Source of the DNA: Candidatus Omnitrophota bacterium
GTDB taxonomy: Bacteria; Omnitrophota; Gorgyraeia; JABMRG01; JAFGKX01
Direction of reading: 5' to 3'
Assembly: GCA_016928375.1 (NCBI GenBank)
Contig: JAFGKX010000044.1
Span: forward strand, 1-7,720
DNA length: 7,720 bases
Positions 1-6,639 of this stretch are shown here, piece after piece (the first letter of the stretch is position 1; every line of letters starts with the position of its first letter). The translations under genes and the position numbers were made by a program. The notes below the pieces were generated by a model, which was given only the letters and a program-made list of their open reading frames with translations, did no database searches and was not told where the DNA came from.

Positions 1-1590
1 GCCGCAGCCGCTGACAACGCTGCCGCTGCAACATCTATTATTGACGGCATATCCATATCCGATAATTACGGAGTAATAAAGGATAAGCACGCAGATGACA
101 AAAGCGATTTAACTGTAATCCTTATACAGGATTTACATTGTAATTATGACGCGCAGATGAGCATATACAAAATATTAAATAACCTGATAAAACAAAATAA
201 TATCAATTTTGTGGCGATTGAAGGCTGTGTAGGCAGGCTCGATACAGCGCCTTTTTGCAATTATCCCGATGAGGAGATAAAAGACTTTGTGTCAAAGCAA
301 TTTTTAAAATCAGGCGTTATAAATGGCGCAGCTTATGCCCACATAATGAGCAAAGGTTCTTTCGCGTTCCGGGGCGCGGATGACAGAAAGCTTCACAAGG
401 AGAACCTGGACGTGCTGCGCAATTCATTTACGCCTAAATCAGAAAACCAGGCCTTCTGCTATAATATAAGAAGCATCCTGGATGAATTTAAGCAAAAGGT
501 ATATAACAGGCGGCTTTTTGACCTTGAAAAACAGCTTAAATTATACACAGAAGACAAAATACCATTTTCGGAATTTTCAGTTTACCTGAACAATCTTATC
601 GATGAATATAAAATAGATAAAACCCCTTACAAAAACTTCAACAACCTCGTAGCCATACTTGCCCTTGAAAAAGAAATAGACTTTACGGCTGTAGATGCGC
701 AAAGGGCAAAATGCGTCGAGACGCTCAGTAAAAGGCTTAAAGCAAAATCTCCAGAACTTAAAAAACTTAATGATACAAGCCTTTCTTTTAAAGAGGCAAA
801 GATATCCTCAGCTGAATTTTATTCATATCTGAAAGATACGGCAGAACAGATAAAAAGAATAGATTTTAATAAGGATTATCCTGAATTAGCAAAGTATATA
901 AATTATATACTTCTATATAATGACATAGACCATATGGCGCTTTTTGATGAAATAAACCAGATTCAGGAAGCGATAAAAGAGAAACTTTTCGCAAGAGACA
1001 TAGAGCGCAGCATAGACAAGCTTTCCAGAAACATAGAGGTTTTTAAGAGCCTGGCTGAACTTAAGATGACCACCAGGACCCTTGGTTATTACAGAAAACA
1101 CAGAAGCGAGTTTCTGGCGTCTAATTTTGTAAATTTTATAACGGAAAATGCTCCGAAATATAAAATAAAATATACCCTTGACCCGGCATTCAGGAAAGTG
1201 GATGCCCAGCTTCCCCAGCTTGAGAAGTTTTACGCCCTTGCATTAGAAAGAGACAAGGCATTGCTGAATAACACCATAAGCAGTATGGATGAGGCAAAAG
1301 TAAAAACATCGGTTTTGGTAGCGGGCGGTTTTCATACAGACGGCATAACCGAGATGTTGAAAGAAAAAGGCATATCCTACCTTATAATTACCCCGAAAAT
1401 AAATGAACTTGATGAAAAAAATAATCCTTATACGGCGATGGTTATAGGAAAGAGGACGCCGTTTGAGGAATTATTATATAAACAGGCGCTTAAAACAAAA
1501 CAGGAAAATCCCGAGGCATATGTTTTTCAGACTAAGGCGAAGTACCTTGCCGATGTAAATAAATCAATAAAAGAACAAAACAGAAAATAA
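1..1590 (+). CDS. TraB/ChaN-like (Tiki superfamily) protein, 5' end outside the window
   Basis: The frame is open from base 1 to the TAA at 1588-1590, giving 529 visible residues. Codons 1-52 contain no ATG, GTG or TTG, so the true start lies upstream; the ATG at 157 is internal because conserved-looking sequence (IQDLHCNYDAQ, codons 42-52) precedes it. Visible motifs, numbered from base 1: a hydrophobic strand ending in QDLH (H46), then FVAIEG (E74), a long charged helical middle (about 100-400), an ERD triplet (416-418), and LVAGGFH with H445 followed by TDGI. That order (xxxH, E, ERD, GxxH-x-x-GI) is the layout I know from TraB, ChaN and EreA-like proteins, some of which bind metal or haem or act as hydrolases. 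Assignment to the superfamily is inference; substrate and location are unknown. The next gene starts 22 bp downstream, so co-transcription is likely. The alanine-rich first codons may be a linker from a larger upstream region. Confidence 0.75.
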   Translation, partial: AAAADNAAAATSIIDGISISDNYGVIKDKHADDKSDLTVILIQDLHCNYDAQMSIYKILNNLIKQNNINFVAIEGCVGRLDTAPFCNYPDEEIKDFVSKQFLKSGVINGAAYAHIMSKGSFAFRGADDRKLHKENLDVLRNSFTPKSENQAFCYNIRSILDEFKQKVYNRRLFDLEKQLKLYTEDKIPFSEFSVYLNNLIDEYKIDKTPYKNFNNLVAILALEKEIDFTAVDAQRAKCVETLSKRLKAKSPELKKLNDTSLSFKEAKISSAEFYSYLKDTAEQIKRIDFNKDYPELAKYINYILLYNDIDHMALFDEINQIQEAIKEKLFARDIERSIDKLSRNIEVFKSLAELKMTTRTLGYYRKHRSEFLASNFVNFITENAPKYKIKYTLDPAFRKVDAQLPQLEKFYALALERDKALLNNTISSMDEAKVKTSVLVAGGFHTDGITEMLKEKGISYLIITPKINELDEKNNPYTAMVIGKRTPFEELLYKQALKTKQENPEAYVFQTKAKYLADVNKSIKEQNRK

Positions 1591-1612
1591 GAAAACAAAA
1601 AAGGAGTGGAAC

Positions 1613-4372
1613 ATGAAAAGCAACAAAGGAATTAAGGTAGTATTAGGAGTAGGGGTAGTCCTTATAATTTGCCTGGCAGTAACCGGGTTTAATTATATGA
1701 TGAATATAGCCCCGGCGTATAATAGCGTTATTGGTTATCGTCAGGATGTGGATCTTGCGCGCCCGCAATTGGAAGCTTTAGCAGGAAAAAAGCTTCAACC
1801 TGCTGAGATAACAACCGGAGAAACTGTTGTTGTCGGAAATCAGTCATTTACGCCTGTAACTGCAGGAAGTGCCCAAACAATTGTTGTTGCAAACCCGACA
1901 AGTGATATGACAGGTGAAGATGTGACATTAAAGGATGGTACGCCTGCTCGCGTTGTTGTCGTGCAGGGCGATATCGAGACTGCTATGAAGCAATTGGCAG
2001 CGAAAGCTAAAGAAACACTCGAATTTGCCTCACCTGTTTTGTTGGATGCAGAGGTTATGCCAACAGTTAGAAACCAGGCATTAAGTTTAATGCAGGCGTT
2101 AGAAGATGACAATATACTTGAAGGCCTGAGAAATATCGATGCTGACAGCATTTTTAAAGTAGGAGTTGGCGACAACTTTCAAGCTGCGGCATTGGCAAAA
2201 AATTCCAAAGGAGAAATGGTACCTATTTTAATAACTTATAACCAAGGTAAATCTGATGTTGTAATAGAAGAATTAAATAAAATAGGGATCACCCGGGACA
2301 TACTTGCTTTTATGGCAATTTTACCTGAACAAGAGCAGCAAAGTATAGCAAACGTATGGATGACAGCAGTTCCTTCGATACAGGAGGTTTACGCAACGCC
2401 TGCGGCGCTTACTGTTGCTGCAAATTATGCATTGAATGAATATACAGGTGAATTGCCTCTTGAGGCGAGAAAAGCAATTACTGCCAAGGCGCTGGATATG
2501 ATTGAAGACTTGCTGTTACAAACCGGCTTGCCAGTTAAAGCGCCCACAGTAGCAGATGACCAGATATATTATCTTGTACAAGACAACAGACAGGGAACAT
2601 TCAAGAATTGGCCCGATTTTTATGCATATCTTAGAAATGGAGTTGAACTGGCAAGGAACGCTTTCCGTGTCACAGGAAGTAGCATAGAACCAATCACCAC
2701 CATTGCATTTGATCAGCAAGTAGACTCTAAGAATCCTGTTTTTACCGCAAGAAATATAGCTGCAAGCCAAGCAGAAGCAGAGGGTATGATAGCAAGAAGT
2801 GTAGAGCATATTTTAACTGTCGTACCAGCTGGTTTGGCATCCGATGGATTATTAGCGAGAACGAGCAGCTGGAAAAGCTCAACATTGGCAGATACTTTGA
2901 TTAGAGTGGTTAATGGTAAAGCAGTAGTAGTAAGCACGCAGGAGAATGAAGACATATCTGGCCAAATAGATACTATAACTGCGGTAAATGCTAATTCCGG
3001 AGAACTGACTGTGGTACCCGGAGCACAACCCTTTGCTATTTTTAACGTAGGGGTGGACAGGCCTGTTATAATATCTGTTGTTGAGCCTATTGCAGGCGCA
3101 GTTCGTATTCCTACCAACTATACAACTCCTGTAGTAAGTATTGGCAGAAATGCACAAACAGGTATACTTGAACTTGTTGGCATTGCAGCGGAACAAACAA
3201 CAAGGCTTGAGGTAGTGCAGTTAGCAGCAGTCCCAACAATTACAAAACAATCTGAACAGGCTGGATTTAAAGTTGAACTTGATACAGCAATACAAGGTGT
3301 GAATGGGCCCAGCCTAGAACAATTAAGTACAATAAGTAATCTCTCAATAAAAGCGGCATTAGGTGCATACTCCTTAGAACAAGTTGCGCCTGATTTAGTA
3401 ATGGGATTGGTTGCCGAGCAACCAACAAGAGAAAGCCTTTCTTTTGCGGAGCCTATTCAAGCAGCCCATGCAGGTGCTGCACAGCCAGCCCAGTTATTCA
3501 GCAGTATTCTTGAGCCTATATTGTCTATGCGCAGTGATGCTAAAGTAGCTGAATATATTGCGGCAATTGAAAAAGCTCGTGATGCATTAATAGTAGCAAA
3601 CTTAGGTGCGCAAGGTCTTGAGGAAGATGAAGCTGTGCAGAGGATAAAACCTGCTATGGCAGCTTTAGATCAAGCCAAAGAAGCCATTCAACAGGTTACT
3701 ACTGTTGAGCCTGTTGTTAAGGCGCAATTAGCGCAGGCTATAGATATGTTTAATGAAGTTATAAGGCAAAAAGCAGGTTTAGCTATAGATGCTCAGGTAC
3801 GCGCCAAAATCACTTCATTGGTAAAGCAAGCAGCTCAAAACCAGGTTTTAGTGCTTGATGATGAAGGCGACTTTGCGCAAGCCTTTGCAGGATATAAAAC
3901 AGGCCAGCCTCTTAATGCGCAATTAAGCGAACGTTTAGGTGGTATGCAAGTTGTGCCTGTAAGTCAGGTAACATCAGAAAATATTACAGGAAAGCACGTT
4001 GTTGTATTGACAAACAGAGCTGCTTCAGAAGTTACATCAGCGCATGCCAACTTACTTAAAACAAATACCACTACCTTGCTTAGTGATACCAAATTCTTCA
4101 ATGTGCAGGGGCAGATGACAGATGTGATAGAATGGGCAAGGGCAGCAAAACTGTGCTCATCTTATACTCAGCTAGGGGATGACAGCGCAGAAGCAGCTTT
4201 AATGGCAATGCTTAAAAAATTAACCAACGGCCAATGCATTTTGACGCCTGACCAGCTTAGAAGCCAGGCAGAATGGGTAATCGGGATTATACCTCAGCCT
4301 ATAAGTGTGGATGTGCCGGGCGTTACAGAAGATAGACAACAGCTACAGGCTATCGTAGACATCAACGTTTAA
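1613..4372 (+). CDS. Large orphan membrane-anchored protein, 919 aa
   Basis: I do not recognise this family. The ATG at 1613 follows an AAGGAG Shine-Dalgarno (about 1601-1606) at good spacing. Residues 1-7 are polar and basic, 8-27 form one hydrophobic segment (KVVLGVGVVLIICLAV), and no other convincing membrane segment follows. An N-in anchor or uncleaved signal with a large extracytoplasmic body is therefore likely. The body alternates beta-rich, Val/Thr-rich stretches (about 68-118 and 430-540) with alanine/glutamine-rich helical stretches (about 120-170, 380-400, and 640-745, the last with coiled-coil character). Residues 745-840 look like an alpha/beta region (QVLVLDDEGDF, then KHVVVLTNRA). 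Only three cysteines are present: C20 in the membrane segment, C848 and C875. No catalytic motif, cell-wall anchor or lipobox is visible. It lies 22 bp after the TraB/ChaN-like gene and ends just before a strong terminator, so the two probably share a transcript. Function is unknown; a structural or envelope role is a guess. Confidence 0.8.
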   Translation: MKSNKGIKVVLGVGVVLIICLAVTGFNYMMNIAPAYNSVIGYRQDVDLARPQLEALAGKKLQPAEITTGETVVVGNQSFTPVTAGSAQTIVVANPTSDMTGEDVTLKDGTPARVVVVQGDIETAMKQLAAKAKETLEFASPVLLDAEVMPTVRNQALSLMQALEDDNILEGLRNIDADSIFKVGVGDNFQAAALAKNSKGEMVPILITYNQGKSDVVIEELNKIGITRDILAFMAILPEQEQQSIANVWMTAVPSIQEVYATPAALTVAANYALNEYTGELPLEARKAITAKALDMIEDLLLQTGLPVKAPTVADDQIYYLVQDNRQGTFKNWPDFYAYLRNGVELARNAFRVTGSSIEPITTIAFDQQVDSKNPVFTARNIAASQAEAEGMIARSVEHILTVVPAGLASDGLLARTSSWKSSTLADTLIRVVNGKAVVVSTQENEDISGQIDTITAVNANSGELTVVPGAQPFAIFNVGVDRPVIISVVEPIAGAVRIPTNYTTPVVSIGRNAQTGILELVGIAAEQTTRLEVVQLAAVPTITKQSEQAGFKVELDTAIQGVNGPSLEQLSTISNLSIKAALGAYSLEQVAPDLVMGLVAEQPTRESLSFAEPIQAAHAGAAQPAQLFSSILEPILSMRSDAKVAEYIAAIEKARDALIVANLGAQGLEEDEAVQRIKPAMAALDQAKEAIQQVTTVEPVVKAQLAQAIDMFNEVIRQKAGLAIDAQVRAKITSLVKQAAQNQVLVLDDEGDFAQAFAGYKTGQPLNAQLSERLGGMQVVPVSQVTSENITGKHVVVLTNRAASEVTSAHANLLKTNTTTLLSDTKFFNVQGQMTDVIEWARAAKLCSSYTQLGDDSAEAALMAMLKKLTNGQCILTPDQLRSQAEWVIGIIPQPISVDVPGVTEDRQQLQAIVDINV

Positions 4373-4402
4373 TCAATATTACAATATTAGAAGACCCACC
4401 AT

Positions 4403-4431
4403 AAAAAGGGGCGCGATTCGCGCCCCTTTTT
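4403..4431 (+). terminator. Rho-independent terminator, probably bidirectional
   Basis: A perfect 13-bp stem (4403-4415 with 4419-4431) has a 3-nt ATT loop. The core is GGGGCGCG paired with CGCGCCCC, flanked by A5 on the left and T5 on the right. It begins 30 bp after the stop of the 919-residue gene. The A5/T5 tracts make it able to stop transcription from either side, so it would also terminate the convergent transposase transcript. Confidence 0.9.
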
Positions 4432-4445
4432 ATTTTCCCCGTTCT

Positions 4446-4501
4446 ACAGACGCTTGCCAAGCTAATCGGGAAGCTGTCTTAGTTTTGTTCGGGAAACTGT
4501 C
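4446..4501 (+). repeat. Left inverted end of the RAYT element
   Basis: The outer 35 bp (4446-4480) are the reverse complement of 5127-5161 except for one base. The 14-nt motif (A/T)TCGGGAARCTGTC occurs twice, at 4465-4478 and 4488-4501, 23 nt apart. The segment GCTT-GCC-AAGC (4452-4462) can form a small hairpin. The inner motif copy ends at 4501, directly against the transposase stop codon. Confidence 0.85.
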
Positions 4502-4984
4502 CTAGAGGCTGATTTCATCTAATAGGCCAACAGATATCTCTAGCATATTTCTTTCTCTATAGCTACTCCATAAATATGCGCAAGGGCTTTTGACTATGTT
4601 AGCCCTTATAGGATTAAGCTCAACATAGTTTATGCAGTCAATTAAATATTTATCCTGGACGATGACCATGCTTTTAAATCTACCCTGCCAAAGGTGCCCG
4701 ACCCTATTGTAAGTTTTATTGAAATATCCGGCATAAGCCCTGTTTAAACCATGCATGAACTTAGCTAAATTTTTTGGTTCCTCCGCTAACCCTATTATAT
4801 GCACGTGATTGGGCATTAGGCAATATCCATACATTTTGAACTTGTATTTTCTTTTGTATTTTTTTAGCATGCCTAAATACCTGTTTAAATCCTCATTGTT
4901 TGTAAATACCCTTTGCTTGTTATTCCCCCTTACCATAAGGTGATAACAAGCGCCCTCAATTAGCAACCTTGGACCATCTGGCAT
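4502..4984 (-). CDS. REP-associated tyrosine transposase (Y1_Tnp, HUH family), 160 aa
   Basis: The protein cuts and rejoins single-stranded DNA through a covalent phosphotyrosine link. It begins with the family pattern PRLLIEGACYHLMVRGNNKQ and has the HUH motif in LMPNHVHIIG (H60 and H62). It continues with the conserved GHLWQGRFKS (96-105) and NYVELNPIRA (119-128), and ends with the YLWSSYR block (137-143). By position relative to the NP dipeptide, Y120 is the expected catalytic tyrosine, as I recall for the E. coli RAYT. All expected core motifs are present with no frameshift, so it appears functional. The start is the ATG read from 4984, preceded on the minus strand by AGGAGG (4991-4996) at good spacing. 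The TAG stop (4502-4504) directly adjoins the inner end motif. A long C-terminal extension seen in some RAYTs is absent. Confidence 0.93.
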   Translation of the reverse strand: MPDGPRLLIEGACYHLMVRGNNKQRVFTNNEDLNRYLGMLKKYKRKYKFKMYGYCLMPNHVHIIGLAEEPKNLAKFMHGLNRAYAGYFNKTYNRVGHLWQGRFKSMVIVQDKYLIDCINYVELNPIRANIVKSPCAYLWSSYRERNMLEISVGLLDEISL

Positions 4985-5105
4985 AATACCCCTCCTTTAT
5001 TTATATGCATACACTCCGCATTAAGATTCAATCCTAAATGTGTTCATATAATAAGACGAATGGCGAGGCAAAATTATTGCAAAAAAATAAAAAAATATGC
5101 AAAAG
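4985..5105. other. AT-rich leader of the transposase inside the element
   Basis: This non-coding stretch lies between the transposase start and the right inner end. It holds the transposase ribosome binding site (AGGAGG on the minus strand, 4991-4996) and A-rich runs at 5081-5095. The transposase promoter should be here, but I could not pick a convincing pair of hexamers. The minus strand offers TATATG (5046-5051) with a TTTGCC-like -35 16 bp away, which is weak. Confidence 0.5.
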
Positions 5106-5161
5106 TACACTTTCCCGATTGGAATCAAGACAGCTTCCCGATTGGCTTGGCAAGCGTCTGT
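5106..5161 (+). repeat. Right inverted end of the RAYT element
   Basis: This is the inverted partner of 4446-4501. Its two motif copies are at 5106-5120 (TACACTTTCCCGATT) and 5129-5143 (GACAGCTTCCCGATT), again 23 nt apart. The outermost part contains TTGGCA (5147-5152), which reads outward as a -35 hexamer towards the deacetylase gene. Confidence 0.85.
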
Positions 5162-5175
5162 GAGGGTGGTATAAT
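5147..5175 (+). promoter_or_regulatory. Hybrid sigma70-type promoter at the element boundary
   Basis: TTGGCA at 5147-5152, inside the element's right end, is 17 bp from a perfect TATAAT at 5170-5175 in the flanking DNA. A start point 6-7 nt after the -10 box would be at about 5181-5182, on the deacetylase ATG at 5182, so the message would be leaderless. A GAGGGTGG stretch (5162-5169) might act as a distant ribosome site for longer transcripts, but its 12-nt spacing is poor. Confidence 0.65.
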
Positions 5176-5181
5176 GGGAAT

Positions 5182-5811
5182 ATGAAGAGAGTGGTGCTTA
5201 CTTTTGATGATGGCCCGAATCCGCCGTATACATCGAAAATCTTAGATGTCCTTAAAAAATATAAGATTAAAGCTGTATTTTTTTTATTAGGCCGCAACGT
5301 TAAACTTCATCCAAAAACCGCAAAAAGAATAAAATCCGAAGGCCATGTAATAGGCAACCACTCTTTTTCCCACAAAGACTTACGGAAAATAAGCCCGAAT
5401 AAAGTAAAAGAAGAGATTGCGGCTGCTGAAAAGATATTCAGGAAAACCTTAGGTGTTCGCCCGCGGTTTTTCAGACCGCCGTATGGGCTTTATAATAATA
5501 AGGTAAAAGGCATTATTGAAGATATGGGATATAAAATGGTCAATTGGAACATATGCCCTGAAGACTGGAAAAGCCCCAAGGCTAAAATAATAGCAGCCAG
5601 GGTGCTTAAACAAGCAGGTATAAAGCAAAAAGGCATAATACTTTTGCATGACGGTTCCAACATACGCCAGGGGAGGTCAAGAAAACAAACTGTGCTGGCG
5701 CTTGATCTCATTATAAAAAAGCTGTCCGCCAAGGGCGGATCCCTGCCTGGCCGGCAGGCAGGCGCCTCTGGCGGAAAAAATAAAAAATTTGTGTTTGACA
5801 CGGATATTTAG
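5182..5811 (+). CDS. NodB-type polysaccharide deacetylase (CE4 family), 209 aa
   Basis: CE4 enzymes remove N- or O-acetyl groups from chitin-like polymers, peptidoglycan or exopolysaccharide using a bound metal. All five family motifs are visible: TFDDGP (7-12, D9 base and D10 metal ligand), HSFSH (60-64, two metal histidines), RFFRPPYG (95-102, R98), PEDW (126-129) and LLHD (155-158, H156 and D157). The enzyme should therefore be active. There is no signal peptide or membrane segment; the catalytic fold begins at residue 4, so the protein is either cytoplasmic or has lost an N-terminal export region. The ATG at 5182 is the only upstream start, since an in-frame TGA sits at 5161-5163 at the edge of the transposable element. 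No good Shine-Dalgarno is present. Near the C-terminus, residues 182-198 are encoded by a palindromic repeat, followed by KFVF, which resembles the usual last strand. The true substrate cannot be read from sequence. Confidence 0.93.
   Translation: MKRVVLTFDDGPNPPYTSKILDVLKKYKIKAVFFLLGRNVKLHPKTAKRIKSEGHVIGNHSFSHKDLRKISPNKVKEEIAAAEKIFRKTLGVRPRFFRPPYGLYNNKVKGIIEDMGYKMVNWNICPEDWKSPKAKIIAARVLKQAGIKQKGIILLHDGSNIRQGRSRKQTVLALDLIIKKLSAKGGSLPGRQAGASGGKNKKFVFDTDI
5725..5775 (+). repeat. 51-bp palindromic repeat inserted in frame in the deacetylase gene
   Basis: The ends TCCGCCA (5725-5731) and TGGCGGA (5769-5775) pair. Inside, CCTGCCTG (5742-5749) pairs with CAGGCAGG (5755-5762) around a 5-nt loop, and TCCGCC/GGCGGA (5725-5730, 5734-5739) offers an alternative small hairpin. 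The GC-rich block is unlike the surrounding AT-rich codons. It is exactly 17 codons (S182-G198, reading SAKGGSLPGRQAGASGG) and keeps the frame. The CCTGCCTG...CAGGCAGG core resembles palindromes I recall from candidate-phylum genomes. Confidence 0.75.
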
Positions 5812-5823
5812 TTTTGCTACTCT
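5795..5823 (+). promoter_or_regulatory. Possible promoter for the channel-like gene
   Basis: A perfect TTGACA (5795-5800) lies in the last codons of the deacetylase gene. It is 17 bp from TACTCT (5818-5823), which keeps only the three key -10 positions; TATATT (5823-5828) is a better hexamer but 22 bp away. The start would fall about 30 nt before the next ATG. Confidence 0.4.
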
Positions 5824-5857
5824 ATATTAAGAGACAAAACCAAAAGGAGGTGGGTCT

Positions 5858-6532
5858 ATGAACTGGGACATCGTTATAATGGATTCAGTTCGGGCAATGC
5901 TTACCCGCGTAGGGGCATTTATCCCGCGCCTTATAGGCGTATTATTGATTCTTTTAATAGGCTGGGGATTGGCCAAATTAATAGAATTGGTAATAGTAAG
6001 GCTTTTTAAGCTTGTGAAGCTGGATACCCTGTCGGAAAGATCGGGAGCTGCCAATTTTCTGTCAAAGGGTGGTATAAAGCACACCCTCTCCGAGTTATTG
6101 GGTGTACTTGTATATTGGATTATAATGCTTATAGTGATTATAACCGCCTTAAACGCATTGCAATGGACAGTAGCAGCAGAATTATTAGATAAGGTTGTGG
6201 CCTATATACCAAATGTAATGGCATCGATTATTATATTGGTCATAGGTATGGCTTTATCCTCAGCCCTTGCTGCTGCAGTGCGCACAGCCGCAAGTAATGC
6301 CGGAGTAGAACAATCGCGCCTTCTGGCAAATTTAACGCAGACCGTGATTATTGTATTTGTCATAGCGATTGCGCTTGAGCAGCTAAATGTCGGCAAGATA
6401 ATCGTAGCAAGCCTCGTTCAGATAATTCTTGCTGCAGCAGGCTTAGGTATGGCGCTTGCATTCGGGCTTGGCTGTAAAGATATGGCTGCGAAATATATGA
6501 ACGAATTGATAAATAAGTTAAAAGGTAAATAG
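5858..6532 (+). CDS. Conserved-TM-helix membrane protein (mechanosensitive-channel related), 224 aa
   Basis: The ATG follows a strong AAGGAGGTG ribosome site (5844-5852). The protein has about five hydrophobic segments (roughly 22-45, 80-102, 118-140, 160-178, 181-205) and two copies of one pattern: IPRLIGVLLILLIGWGLAK (22-40) and IPNVMASIIILVIGMALSS (117-135), each followed by a charged linker. That duplicated element is the Conserved TM helix domain found before the MscS domain in CmpX-like channels. The tail LAFGLGCKDMAAKYM (200-214) matches the end of that unit, but the protein stops there, with no cytoplasmic beta domain. It is complete rather than truncated, since stand-alone proteins of this type occur. 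A role in membrane tension or ion flux is inference. It follows the deacetylase by 46 bp and is followed by a palindrome with a T tract. Confidence 0.85.
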   Translation: MNWDIVIMDSVRAMLTRVGAFIPRLIGVLLILLIGWGLAKLIELVIVRLFKLVKLDTLSERSGAANFLSKGGIKHTLSELLGVLVYWIIMLIVIITALNALQWTVAAELLDKVVAYIPNVMASIIILVIGMALSSALAAAVRTAASNAGVEQSRLLANLTQTVIIVFVIAIALEQLNVGKIIVASLVQIILAAAGLGMALAFGLGCKDMAAKYMNELINKLKGK

Positions 6533-6549
6533 GAAGCAAGGAATAATAG

Positions 6550-6636
6550 CGTCATTGCGGGCGAACGAAGTGAGCGAAGCAATCCCTATTGTTGAGATTG
6601 CTTCGTCGCTATCGCTCCTCGCAATGACGTTTTTTT
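6550..6636 (+). repeat. Interspersed inverted repeat acting as possible terminator
   Basis: The arms 6550-6586 and 6594-6629 form a long imperfect hairpin. The outer CGTCATTGCG pairs perfectly with CGCAATGACG (6620-6629), and the inner CGAAGCAATC (6575-6584) pairs with GATTGCTTCG (6596-6605). A run of seven T (6630-6636) follows directly, giving terminator form 18 bp after the channel-like gene. The CGTCATTGCG...GAAGCAATC sequence resembles a dispersed repeat I recall from many unrelated bacterial genomes. It occupies almost the entire 107-bp gap before ychF and ends 3 nt before its ATG. Confidence 0.8.
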
Positions 6637-6639
6637 ATC

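Larger units (their letters stand above)
4446..5161 (-). mobile_element. RAYT-type single-gene element with long inverted ends
   Basis: This 716-bp unit carries one minus-strand HUH tyrosine transposase between inverted ends. The outer 35 bp (4446-4480 against 5127-5161) match at 34 of 35 positions, and similarity continues inward to 56 bp (47 of 56). No target duplication is visible outside the ends, which fits HUH-type transposition of single-stranded DNA. REP-associated tyrosine transposases are usually flanked by short REP palindromes, not by long perfect ends, so the unit looks recently mobile. It sits between the terminator of the upstream operon and the start of the deacetylase gene. 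The exact outer boundaries are inferred from where the inverted match stops. Confidence 0.75.

Noticed and set aside
157..159. ATG at 157 as the start of the first gene
   Set aside because: The frame is open to base 1 and the QDLH motif lies upstream of this ATG, with no good ribosome site before it.
1840..2175. Minus-strand 111-codon frame inside the 919-residue gene
   Set aside because: It is antisense to a long gene, has no ribosome site, and its composition is that of a shadow frame.
2713..3117. Minus-strand 134-codon frame inside the 919-residue gene
   Set aside because: It overlaps completely with the coding strand frame and shows no family motif.
4007..4012. TTGACA inside the 919-residue gene as an internal promoter
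   Set aside because: No acceptable -10 hexamer lies 16-18 bp downstream.
4432..4460. Outward promoter from the left end of the element (TTGGCA on the minus strand)
   Set aside because: The 17-bp-spaced hexamer is GAAAAT, a poor match, and the strong terminator lies directly beyond it.
4446..5161. A CRISPR array or retron-like system built on the repeated motifs
   Set aside because: The motifs are only paired at two ends of a transposase gene; there are no regular spacers and no reverse transcriptase or cas gene.
5034..5297. Minus-strand 87-codon frame spanning the element end and the deacetylase start
   Set aside because: It crosses the element boundary and opposes the NodB motifs; there is no evidence of coding.
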